A DNA stretch of 64,000 bases, from assembly GCA_000827325.1 (NCBI GenBank), contig KN832872.1, positions 2,590,096 through 2,654,095 of the forward strand, in the 5' to 3' direction. Both the position numbers and the translations under genes were made by a program. The notes below the pieces were generated by a model that saw only the letters and a program-made list of their open reading frames with translations, did no database searches and was not told the DNA's origin. Of the stretch, positions 34,018-43,392 are shown one piece after another. Numbering within the stretch: the stretch's first letter is position 1; the number at the start of each line of letters is the position of its first letter. Source of the stretch: Oidiodendron maius Zn (lineage: Eukaryota; Ascomycota; Leotiomycetes; Myxotrichaceae).

Positions 34018-35613
34018 ATGATGTTATCGCCACGAGCCATTCCTTTGCACAAACTCTTCTTGGTCTTAGTAACTTCTCCTTTACCATTCGGAACATCAAC
34101 TCAAACAGTCTTGTCGTTTCCACCAGAACGTGACCAATATGGGCCTAATATCGAAAGCGCGAGGGCAAACGCCAAGATCATATTTAACACGATCCACTCC
34201 GCTACTCGCCAATGGGGCTCCTCTGTTCACCATAACGGGGTGTCAGTATTCCCCGTTACAGTCCCCGAAGGAACGTTATTGTATCATGGGAACGCTTACG
34301 CAGAGGTCCCGAAAATTCCTGAATGGTTAGCCTTCGAAATCGAACATAGTGAAAACTTTGCTCGCAAGATGATCTTTTCATCCAGGTCTTCTAGCGGCGT
34401 TCAAGCAGTCAATGAACCTGACGCTTTATTCCCGGAAAGTAGAGGTCCCAGAAAATTTGATCCAGGCTATCTACATGCATATCAGGCAAATCGGCCACTT
34501 CGACTACTATATTTTGACGGAATGTCAGCAGCAACTGGATCTCCTCTAGGAACCAGTGATATGCAGGAGTACATGTTTTTAAATCGTACCTGGAACAACG
34601 ATTACGGTGATATCATGCCATACGCCGCAGCACTGTGCAAAAAGGGTGCGGAATGGGGGGGTGTTGAAGGATTTGTCAGGATGGAAGCAGGTTTTGAAAT
34701 CATTAAATGCAATTTCTCCGACGGGCTGGACCTTATTTCTCATAATCGGAGGCCACATCGCGCCACACCAGAGGGCCAAAGTGAAGGATGGTTATTTGAA
34801 TGGCTCCGAGCAGTGACTCTACGATATAGCGGTATCGATGGTTCCAGAATCATAGTAGATTTCTCTTCTATGATTCATGCTGGATTCTATCCGACGAATT
34901 TGACAAATCCAGACCCGGAAAATTCACACCTCCCAAGGCTGGTATCTGCAGATCCTGCTCAAATAGCACGCATTCGTTCCGACGCTAAGAATATATGGCT
35001 TGAGAAAACTCCCCGGCCTAGCGTTGATTGGCAAGGGGTTGTCGACATGATTGAGAAGCGATTCTCTGATCGTCTACAATATCTAGCAACCGAGCCACCG
35101 ATTGAGCCTTTTCTATGGGAAATCAATGTTCTTCTGAACACCTTCATCAACTATGAGTCGCTCTCTTTGGAGGAATCAATCGAAGCATGCGCTTCGCACT
35201 ATCTACGGCCTGTCGATATCTCAACGAGGCAAGATAGGCTGATCTACGCGGCTGTCAAAGAAGTGACTACTAGAATCTGCTCGACCTTATTTCAAGTAAG
35301 AGCGAATTTACTTGCTCAGCGTAACGCCAATGAGTCTGGATTTGAAGACAACTCGAAGAGTGTCGAATTGATTCATGAATTAATTGCTTGGCTTGATTGG
35401 GCCGCATGGAGGATGTGCAGACCTTCATGTCCTTATGATCAAATTTGCCTCATAGCTGTTTCTCCATTTGGCAACAGAGATCTTCATTATAATCCTCGCT
35501 GTGTGAATAGTACTGGAGCTTCAGAGTCGATGTCTTTCGACGATAATTATTGGTTTGGTGAGGACTTTTCTGACAAGGGCGAGCCGCCTAGCTCGCTACT
35601 TCGTGGACTGTAA
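34018..35613 (+). CDS. Secreted protein of an uncharacterised fungal family
   Basis: Single exon, 531 residues. A signal peptide is likely (residues 1-28, hydrophobic LFLVLVTSPLPFG). I recognise recurring phrases of an ascomycete family without known function: LLYHGNAYAEVP followed by EWLAFEIEHSENFAR (about 85-120), and later LRLLYFDGMSAATGSPLGTSD. A third block reads GIDGSRIIVDFSSMIHAGFYP. N-glycosylation sites occur (NRTW, NLTN). The C-terminal part contains spaced cysteines (MCRPSCPYDQIC). The protein is probably extracellular or cell-wall associated, with an alpha/beta pattern in the central part. No catalytic motif is certain. It stands alone, 2.4 kb from its left and 1 kb from its right neighbour; the catabolism-like genes start after it. 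Confidence 0.82.
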   Translation: MMLSPRAIPLHKLFLVLVTSPLPFGTSTQTVLSFPPERDQYGPNIESARANAKIIFNTIHSATRQWGSSVHHNGVSVFPVTVPEGTLLYHGNAYAEVPKIPEWLAFEIEHSENFARKMIFSSRSSSGVQAVNEPDALFPESRGPRKFDPGYLHAYQANRPLRLLYFDGMSAATGSPLGTSDMQEYMFLNRTWNNDYGDIMPYAAALCKKGAEWGGVEGFVRMEAGFEIIKCNFSDGLDLISHNRRPHRATPEGQSEGWLFEWLRAVTLRYSGIDGSRIIVDFSSMIHAGFYPTNLTNPDPENSHLPRLVSADPAQIARIRSDAKNIWLEKTPRPSVDWQGVVDMIEKRFSDRLQYLATEPPIEPFLWEINVLLNTFINYESLSLEESIEACASHYLRPVDISTRQDRLIYAAVKEVTTRICSTLFQVRANLLAQRNANESGFEDNSKSVELIHELIAWLDWAAWRMCRPSCPYDQICLIAVSPFGNRDLHYNPRCVNSTGASESMSFDDNYWFGEDFSDKGEPPSSLLRGL

Positions 35614-36576
35614 TGTCTAAAGGCATTTTACGGCACGAAAGAATCATAGTGAAGATACCACCATAGAAGACATGTGAAAGATTATAGATTAGCTTTCTAA
35701 AAATTAAATATATCAAGTGCAATTGCTTGTAATTTAACCATATTCCTTTATAGTTCGTATAATGGGCAGCTAATGTAATCTGTAGCTGGAAACGCCGACG
35801 TTCCATCCCATCTGGCGCTGTTCTTGGGGGTGAGTTATGTAGTGTGATCATTTTCTATCTATTTCCGACTAAACTGAGCGGAGAATACATTTTTATATAC
35901 TTACGGTCCCACAGTTAGCCTGCATGAATGACCTAATCTCGCAGCATCTCCGTATATTCTGGGAGGGGCCCATCCCTTAACCCCCTCCCGCATCATCCAT
36001 TTGGCAACATTCACCCTTAAGAGGGAGGCCACTCCAAGGAAACAGTTTAAGAGGCCAACACCGAATGGTGTTGCCATAATCCCATCCCAGCTTGAGCTCT
36101 CTCCACCACCTTCTGTACTTGATTCATGAATGGCCGGAACCTTTGCTCATAAGTTTTGAGTGCTATTGCGTTTGGTGGAATTATGCGGTTACTGGATGTG
36201 GGACATATCGCACATTTTTCAGCCTTCCTCAGTCTGACCCCTCACCAAAATGCCATTGATTCACACAATACCGAAATTCAAGGTCCCGGCATCATAAGCC
36301 CCTACTGTGTGACGGATATGATTGGATACTAACATGTGCTCCAAGACTTTCTACAGGTTAAGGCGGGGACATAATAACTCGATGACTACAATAATTGGTG
36401 CAGATGTAGAACTTTACTCCTCGGAATGGCAGAGGCATCATGTGCAGAGGTGTTTATAGGATAAATCAGTCACGGGAAGAGGCCGTCAATACGTGATATG
36501 CGTGTAAACTATCAGAATGTATTGTGTTCCAAGTCAAGCTAGCAGCCACTCATTTCATCCACCGCTCGGCCGAATT
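35614..36576. other. Intergenic region (convergent)
   Basis: 3' flanks of two convergent genes. AT-rich to about 35760, then more balanced. No gene recognised. Confidence 0.5.
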
Positions 36577-37569
36577 TTATCCCTTACGTACCTTCTGGAC
36601 AACTTCCAAAGTAGTTTCCTGGGCAACTTTGACAATATCCGCCTTGGCCGGAGCATGATTGAACGTTAATATCGTGATATGTGTGCTCTCAGAAGTAGTC
36701 GTGTCAGTGAATGCAACGCCATTAGGGATGTTGATAAAGTCTCCAGGCTCAAGCTCAATGATCCCACGTTGAGTGATCAAAGTTCTCTTCCCTGATATTT
36801 GGCATTGGATCTCCTCTGCTTGCCGGTGGCGACGATAAACAATGGGATCGCCAGATCTCACATTTGTACTGCCGATCCAGACATCTTTTGCTTTGTACAT
36901 CCACTCTGTACCACCTTGTTTACCTTCAGCCCGCAGGACTCTCAGAAGCTGCTCTGTGCCCACAGTTTTAGCATGTTCAAGCAACAACGTCTCGTCTACT
37001 TGAAATGCAGCAATGTCGCAATGTGGGCCACCAAGACAATTTGTCATCAATTCTGCTACAGTATTCGATTGCCATCCCTCAAAGGGAGGCATTGCGAACC
37101 TCGCTAACTTCGTTAAGGCACCACACTCTTCCACTGGTGCAGGAATATAGAAAAGCAGGTGAATCTCGTCCCTTCCATAATTGTCGTGTGCAACTCCTAC
37201 AGGGATTCTGGAGAAGTCCCCAGGACGAAACTCGACAGTTCCATACTCGGTCATGAGCGTGCGCTCTCCATAGATTTGTAACGAAATCTCGTCGACATCA
37301 GCATTGCGATGATAGAATGGCTGGCGAAAGTGTCCCATTTGCTGCCACTCTACGCGGAGGTGATCGCATTCGTATATGCCGCGAGGCGGTGAGAACTTCG
37401 CTGGCTGAAAGACGACAGGAAAATGCACAGCGCCGAGTAGATCATGATGTTGTAGCGATTTTATACGACCCAAGTCGGGCCTATTGAATAACAATGCCTC
37501 GTCCCGCTTGATTTCGTGGGTTGTTTCTTCATGTGGAAGCCCGTCGAGCAGCTCGGTCACGAATACCAT
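36577..37569 (-). CDS. Two-cupin dioxygenase-like protein
   Basis: A single exon with two cupin domains, about 330 residues from the Met at 37567-37569 (a longer ORF adds 25 residues upstream). It resembles the homogentisate 1,2-dioxygenase-like/bicupin group of non-haem iron enzymes that open aromatic rings. Cupin 1 carries metal ligands in HRNADVDEISLQIYGERT (His about 87, Glu 94) and a later His in VGVAHDN (about 128), followed by the PGDFSRIP turn. Cupin 2 has RRHRQAEEIQCQISGKRT and PGDFINIPNGVAF, but the last His is replaced by Phe, so the second metal site is probably lost. Arrangement as one active plus one structural cupin is common in this superfamily. It is divergently transcribed from the TAXI-like gene across a 393-bp gap, which points to joint control. 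True dioxygenase activity is inference. Confidence 0.75.
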   Translation of the reverse strand: MVFVTELLDGLPHEETTHEIKRDEALLFNRPDLGRIKSLQHHDLLGAVHFPVVFQPAKFSPPRGIYECDHLRVEWQQMGHFRQPFYHRNADVDEISLQIYGERTLMTEYGTVEFRPGDFSRIPVGVAHDNYGRDEIHLLFYIPAPVEECGALTKLARFAMPPFEGWQSNTVAELMTNCLGGPHCDIAAFQVDETLLLEHAKTVGTEQLLRVLRAEGKQGGTEWMYKAKDVWIGSTNVRSGDPIVYRRHRQAEEIQCQISGKRTLITQRGIIELEPGDFINIPNGVAFTDTTTSESTHITILTFNHAPAKADIVKVAQETTLEVVQKVRKG

Positions 37570-37962
37570 ATTGAAAGATGACAGACTCCTCGCAATTAGC
37601 TCTACTTGAAAGGTGAGAACAGATGGAAAGGTTCGCTGAAGCACTGGTGTGGCCGTGAAATGTCATAGTTATAAAACGCTCTACTAATTTCAACATCCTT
37701 TCACCTGCTTCTGAAGTTTGTGGAGATGCGGGGTGTCGGGGATGTATCGGGATAGCTGCTGGACGTTTTCCGGGGCTGCCGCTGCACGAGCGTCGATCTG
37801 GGCAAAGCCAAATCCGAACAGCGACTCCATCCCTCAGGGTCTTGAACATATCATCCTACAGTATAAAGGCTTCGTCAAATTAGCAAAGGCCGAAACATTG
37901 ATTTTGGTGGTCATACAACACTACCGTACTCAATCAAATATCACACAGCTCTTTGCAATCCT
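37570..37962. promoter_or_regulatory. Divergent promoter between cupin and TAXI-like genes
   Basis: A 393-bp gap between two head-to-head genes must hold both promoters. No clear palindromic activator site was seen. Shared control is inferred from layout. Confidence 0.4.
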
Positions 37963-38994
37963 ATGGCCACCAACACGCTGGACTTGCGCCCCAGGCCGGA
38001 TGCCATGGCACAGTCCAAGGAGCCTCATATTGACCGTTCTCTAACACTCAATTTCGTAGGCGACTGGGGTCTGGCTAATTTCCATCGCATTTGCTCTTGG
38101 CTCACTCAAGAATTTTGTGATCGAGCTGGCCCACACAGTCGCGTGGCGATCTGGAGCATACGGGGCGGAGGAATCGAAGCAATACACCAAGTCAATAACG
38201 GAGAAGCTCAGCTATGTATAGCAACTCCAGCAAAGCTTATGACGTCGGCCTTAACCGGCGAAGGCATCTTTTCAGCATCAGGGCCCATGCCAGGACTTCG
38301 GTGTCTGGCAACACTACCCCAGCGTGATCGCATGATGCTGGCAGTCGATCCCAAGTTTGGTGTCAGGACGTGGGCAGATTTAAGACGGGTGAAGCCTCCA
38401 TTGCGCATCGCTACTTCTTCAGATGACGGGACAAACTTTATTGGGTATGTCGCACTGCGACTGATGGAGGCCCATGGAATAGATCTGAAGACCCTCGAAT
38501 CGTGGGGCGGCTCATACGTCTTTACGACTCGACCAGAGCAGGCAATCCAGAACATGGCAGAGGGACGAGCGGACGCGGTTTTGCAAGAAGCCATCATGAC
38601 TCCTTGGTGGTCAAACCTCATCGAAAATAAAGGGCTCATACCAATCCCTGTCGAGCCTGACGCTCTGGCTCGTCTTTCAGGCCAAGCTGGGTTTGAGCCT
38701 GCCTCCATTCGTGGCGGTTTCTGGAAAACCCAGCAAGACGAAATCCCAGCTGTCGACTTCTCGGATTTCATAGTCATCGTACGGGATGACATGCCCGAAG
38801 ATGTTGCCTTCTTGCTTACTTGGTGCCTTATTGAGACCAGGGAACGCATAGAGAGGATGTATGCCCACCTCCCGTCAGAGCGAAGTCCACTCACCTACCC
38901 ATTGGAACCCTCAAAAATGGCCAACACACCTCTGCCTTTACATCCTGGAGCGCAGCGGTATTACGAAGGGGCGGGACATATGAAAGGAAGCTAG
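37963..38994 (+). CDS. TAXI-type substrate-binding protein homologue
   Basis: Single exon, 343 residues. It resembles the solute-binding subunit of bacterial TAXI-TRAP transporters (periplasmic-binding-protein fold, type II): SIRGGGIEAIHQVNNGEAQLC near the N-terminus, the hinge phrase TWADLRRVKPPLRIATSSDDGT, and the second-lobe region MAEGRADAVLQEAIMTPWW. Bacterial members have a signal peptide and capture organic acids outside the cell. Here there is no signal peptide, so the protein should be cytosolic, and no TRAP membrane subunit is nearby or expected in a fungus. Either it binds a metabolite intracellularly or it is an enzyme on the same fold, as 4,5-dihydroxyphthalate decarboxylase is; a decayed relative of that enzyme lies 4 kb away. 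No introns and its bacterial kinship suggest horizontal transfer (inference). Confidence 0.75.
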   Translation: MATNTLDLRPRPDAMAQSKEPHIDRSLTLNFVGDWGLANFHRICSWLTQEFCDRAGPHSRVAIWSIRGGGIEAIHQVNNGEAQLCIATPAKLMTSALTGEGIFSASGPMPGLRCLATLPQRDRMMLAVDPKFGVRTWADLRRVKPPLRIATSSDDGTNFIGYVALRLMEAHGIDLKTLESWGGSYVFTTRPEQAIQNMAEGRADAVLQEAIMTPWWSNLIENKGLIPIPVEPDALARLSGQAGFEPASIRGGFWKTQQDEIPAVDFSDFIVIVRDDMPEDVAFLLTWCLIETRERIERMYAHLPSERSPLTYPLEPSKMANTPLPLHPGAQRYYEGAGHMKGS

Positions 38995-39797
38995 GCCAAA
39001 GATCTCGAGAGCGACTTCATCGTAGGACCATTATGTATGGTAATATAATGATATAACATAGAATACCTTGACCCTCCTCCATTGCTATATGCCTACGTTC
39101 CTGATATTCTCTGAGTCTAGGGGACCCAACTGATGATGTGATACCGATTTGGAAGACTGGTGCGGCCAGTTTTTTTAGTACAGTTTTGTGGCTACTCCCG
39201 CTACGTGGCAGACTACGTATCACGTATGACACGTAGTATGCTAGTGTAGTGGGTAAGTAGTTGTTCAATTCATCTAAAGAATCGTGGTGTTGAAGCTTTT
39301 AAAGCTTCATCCTAATTACCCGATTATGTGACTCTGACCAACCACCTCTAGCCAATCAATGAACCGAATAAACTAACCAGCAAGTTTAATATTGAATCGA
39401 TGCTTATACTACATGACTATGGATCGTACCTACGACGCATGTAGCATATGATTTAGACGACTGAGGATTCTCGCTCAATGCGCGGCACTAAGTCCCCGGC
39501 CCGCCAAGCGTACACGCGGAATGGGGGGATCTTCTCGTCCCACAGTCCCACTTCACCCGAGTTCTTTCTCATCCATACTAAGTTCATGCCCGGTGGGATC
39601 CCGCTGTCCTGGGAACGCGGGGACAATCCCTAGTCAGTTCTCGGGGGTGCCATGGGAGCATAAAACAGTCTGCACCGCCACTGTACCGCCGTCTAGGATC
39701 AGTCCAACCCAGGCGATATCGCGCGGAGCAATACCTTCTATTGCTCCGGTCGAAGGATCGAAAGTGTTAGCCGTCTATACCCTCACACGTAGCGACA
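38995..39797. other. Intergenic region with GC-rich patch
   Basis: 39490-39800 is clearly GC-richer than its flanks but contains no gene I recognise on either strand; it may be an eroded exon. A near-perfect palindrome (TGAAGCTTTTAAAGCTTCA) is at 39291-39309. Confidence 0.5.
39725..39747. repeat. Hairpin, 9-bp stem
   Basis: GGAGCAATA and TATTGCTCC flank a 5-nt loop. It lies about 50 bp upstream of the MFS start codon, so it would fall in the leader of that transcript or near its start site. Confidence 0.5.
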
Positions 39798-41680
39798 ATG
39801 AAGCTCCGTAGTCTCCATGAGCTTGAGACCACTGACGGCACATTCAGGCTTCTAGACGGTAAAGATATGAGCTCACACCAGCAGCATACGCTGACACTGT
39901 TTTAGTCGGAAGCCTGCTGCAGCATCAGAAAGGAACAGAGATCGTCCTAATCCCCCAACCCACTCTCGGCGATCCAAACGACCCGTTGGTAAGCACCATT
40001 CTCCAGGAATGGAACAGAGATTCAGATGCTGACACATATTGAAGAACTGGTCGCGACCAAAGCGTCTTGCTGCGTACTGGTCGTGCTTGATGCTAGCCGG
40101 CCTCGTGAACTTCTGCGTAATAGGCATAGGTCCTTCGTTCGGTCTAATTGCACGCCAGTTTCACGTCGATGAATTTCAGTTGACATGGCTGATATCTGTT
40201 ACGGCACTGGGAATGGCCCTTGGGGTGCTTACAGTAGCACCGTTGGCCATGAAGTTTGGGAAGAGACCGGTGTGGCTAGGCTGCTCTATCACATTTTTTG
40301 CATGTAATCTATGGGCAGCCGCCAGTCCTTCGTACACCTCCCTGCTCCTGGCACGCTTCTTTGCTATCTGGGCAGGTGAGTGACCTCATTTGACACATCG
40401 CAAGTACATTCTGACACTATGCAGCTGGAGCATGCGAACCGCTATCCATGGACACTGTCAAAGACCTGTTCTTTCTCCATGAGCGCGGCTTTCAATCCGG
40501 TGTCCTTGGTATGTTCTTCAATTTATTCGGCACCCCGGCACCACTCATTGGTGGCTACCTCGTTGCAGCGAAGGGATGGCGATGGTTTCACTGGCTCGTC
40601 TCCATACTTGCTGGTTTTAACATGCTCCTCATCTTCTTTCTCCTTCCTGAGACGAACTACAAACGCGATCTCCATCAGCTGGCCGATGCTGGAGCAGATG
40701 AGACAGACGATGCTGGAGCAGATGAGATGGACGATGCACAGGATCAGGACGGACATGATGTGAAATCATTCAGTCATAAAGTATCGTCTGCCTTGCATTT
40801 GGAACGGACAATGACAAGGCCCACATTCATTGCAAAGTCTTATATCCAGCAGTTGAAACCATGGTCGCCTGTCGATCCTGAGGTCTCGGTATGGTGGCCT
40901 TTCATTCGCCCTTGGATCACACTTGCGTTTCCTGCCATAAGTTGGACGATCTTAGTGTTCGCTGCTCACGTTGCATGGTAAATCCCCTTCAATTTCACTT
41001 TCATGCTCAAAAATGCTAAGTCATACGGTCAGCTTTATCATCATAGTGACAGTAACTCCTATCTACTTCAGCGTGCCACCTTACAGCTTCACATCTAGGC
41101 AGCAGGGCCTGACTTACATTGGACCCACCATCGGATCTGTTCTTGGCGGTCTAATACTCGGGAAACTTAACGACATCGTGGTCCGCATCCTCTCAAAGCG
41201 AAATAATGGAGTCTTTGAACCAGAGATGAGACTGCCCATGATCACTGCCCCAATGCTGGCGACGATCACAGGACTTATAATGTTTGGCGTCGGGGTGCAA
41301 AACGGCGACCACTGGATTGTGCCTGTCCTCGGCAGCACCTTTGTTGCCGTCGGCCTCGCTTCTGTTCCTAGCACGCTGCAACCATACCTTATTGATAGCT
41401 ATTTCCCTGCAAGTTTGGATGTTTCTACTGTAAGATGTGCACCATTGTCTTGCCTGAGCTGCAACTTACCAACGTTTAGTTTTTCCTCGGATTTAAAAAC
41501 CTCATCGTCTTCGCGTTCGCTTTTGGCATTAGCCCTTGGATTAAGGTTGATGGGATTGGTGCCGTCTTTGGAATACTTGCCGCTCTAGTTGCGGTCTTTG
41601 ACCTTGGCTGGATAGTCTTTTACATATTTGGAAAGAAATGGAGGCAGGATGATGGCAAGAAACGGATATTTCCGTTCTAG
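39798..41680 (+). CDS. MFS transporter, one-base frame slip in exon 1
   Basis: Five exons: 39798-39988, 40045-40375, 40425-40977, 41033-41429, 41480-41680; all joins keep phase. It is a 12-helix major facilitator of the fungal drug:H+/polyamine and HOL1-like type: N-terminal RSLHELETTDGTFRLLDG, then GDPNDPLNWSRPKR before helix 1, and ERGFQSGVLGMFF later. A charged cytosolic loop includes a 24-nt direct repeat (AGADETDD / AGADEMDD). Exon 1 is 191 nt, one base short. Read from the ATG it hits a stop at about 39895, while the next frame reads VLVGSLLQHQKGTEIVLIP straight into the splice. So one base is missing near 39885. This is a recent mutation or a sequence error; the remainder looks intact. 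Likely role is uptake or efflux of the compound handled by the neighbouring catabolism-like genes. Confidence 0.75.
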
Positions 41681-42084
41681 GCGCGGTATAGTGCGCTGCT
41701 GTTCTGGCAGCATAACAAAGAGATCGGATCATGCAGCAGCTAGTTGGTAAGAGTCAGATAATCTGTGTGCTTGTATTATTTGGCCGTGTACCAATTTGTC
41801 GCGTATACAGGAGTGAGAATGGAGCTGTAAAAATTCCTATGAAGCGTATTCAATGCACTTTCGAGTCTGATCTTGGTTGCTGACCGCGCTGGTAATGCAG
41901 AAAGTCATGGTGAGCTAGAACAGCCTGACCTGGGAAGTGGTAGGGGGAAAAATACAACTCCTGTTTATAATACTGCGTAGATTGACTGCATTGCGAACTC
42001 GGATGGCGGTCATTAAAACGAAAAAGAACTCGCTTCTGACAGCGAGTTGCACGATTTTTGTCACCTATGAAGCAATAAGATAAA
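41681..42084. other. Intergenic region
   Basis: 3' flanks of the MFS gene and the decarboxylase relic. No gene recognised. Confidence 0.5.
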
Positions 42085-43095
42085 TCAGACATCCTCCATT
42101 TGATTCTCTGTACGGCCACAAACGGCTCTTCCAATGGAATCACCTGCTCGATCATCCCTTGACCCTCTAAATGCTTCACCAAAGCTTCCAGAGTTTTCTG
42201 ATTTGGCTCGGGGGCCATAAGGCCATGGATCAGCCCCAAACACCTCCTCAAATTCCTCTAGCCTGATCGGTAGCCAAGGCAACATATACCTTAACACACT
42301 CAAGAACCACATTCGACCTCTCACCACACGTTTTAATTCCTCCAAGGCTTCAGACAAACTTCTCACCACCCAAGGATGCTTCTCGTAGAATTTGCGCTTT
42401 CTAACAACGACATACATGATGGGGAGGATCCTGGTCTTGCCAAAGTAGCTCTTTTATTCTTGCTGAAAATCGGCCAAGACGCGTTTGATGTGTTGTTCTC
42501 TACTTAAACTGGGCGACACTTCGGCCCCAATGACTGCATTGATATCTCCCACTACAAGGAGTTGGTCCAATGATTTTACACTTGTGTTGATAATAATTTT
42601 CACAGTATCAAGAGGCTTCAGGACTGTGGGATGGCCATGACTTACACTGGATTCCAACCATCCTTCGATCTATTTCACGGTCGACAAGCCCACACCAAAC
42701 TCGTCCTGCAACAACCCTTGAATCCATACAGCAGGCCGCCATAGTGTAAAGCTGGAGACTGATGCGAGCACCTTTCAAATCGCTTGGTCCCTTGATTCTG
42801 TTGCTGTTAATGACAATAAAGCCGTGTCCTCTGGAAATACTGGAATAGCTACCCAAGTTGGGTCATCTTTAGAGAATCTGGTGACATACTCAGAGGCGGA
42901 AAGTTCTGAGCAGTCGAACTCGGCATTCTTTGCTTGTTTGTCGAAGAGATCGCGTGGATGGTGGACGGCGGTAAAGTTTAGGTCAATTCCCTGGTGGTTT
43001 ACTTCTTTGGTATAGAGCCCTGTCATACGATCGTACAACCCACAACCGAAGGTCATGGGAAGAGACATGTTGCTTGTGTCAGTCACTCTCGACAT
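42085..43095 (-). pseudogene. 4,5-dihydroxyphthalate decarboxylase-like relic
   Basis: The order of conserved blocks follows 4,5-dihydroxyphthalate decarboxylases (a PBP-fold, metal-dependent family): GCGLYDRMTGLYTKEV, HQGIDLNFTAVHHPRDLF, AEFDCSELSASEYVTRF, DDPTWVAIPVFP, then INSNRIKGPSDLKGARISLQ, KSLDQLLVVGDINAVIGA, KHPWVVRSLSEALEE and VFGADPWPYG. The gene is broken: a frame shift near 42740 (after LQLYTMAA), a TAG in place of Trp in VK*IEGW near 42670, a TAA before KSYFGKTRILPIMY near 42458, and another frame shift just after DPWPYG near 42220, after which PNQKTLEALVKHLEGQG continues in another frame. The two stops fit C-to-T changes. The intact ancestor would have removed a carboxyl group from an aromatic diol acid, in line with the neighbouring cupin and dehydrogenase. 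Four breaks make it non-functional. Confidence 0.8.
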
Positions 43096-43392
43096 GTGTA
43101 GTTCGGGTTCGTTGACCTTTGTATTCTATCTACGGATTTTAAATACACCTTGTGACTCAAGTGGTGTGCAAGGACAGCGGAATGCAATGAGAGAAAGTGG
43201 TCATGATAGTCGAGAGTGGGTTGTTTTCCGCAGAGCTAGTAGGCTTCAGATAGTTCATGTATTGACATGCACTCTTGTTTTTGGCGACTATACAAACAAC
43301 ATTGGGGTTGTCGTAGTTGTTGTAGACCTTGCATTCAATATTTTTTTTTCTGCATTGTTGGTTTTCAAATCTTGTTTGGTGGAGTAGCCTAA

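Noticed and set aside
38208-38894. 228-codon minus-strand ORF
   Set aside because: Fully antisense to the TAXI-like gene, Ser/Arg-rich, no recognisable family.
39490-39800. GC-rich patch as a separate gene
   Set aside because: Stops interrupt every frame and no domain is recognisable; kept only as a note.
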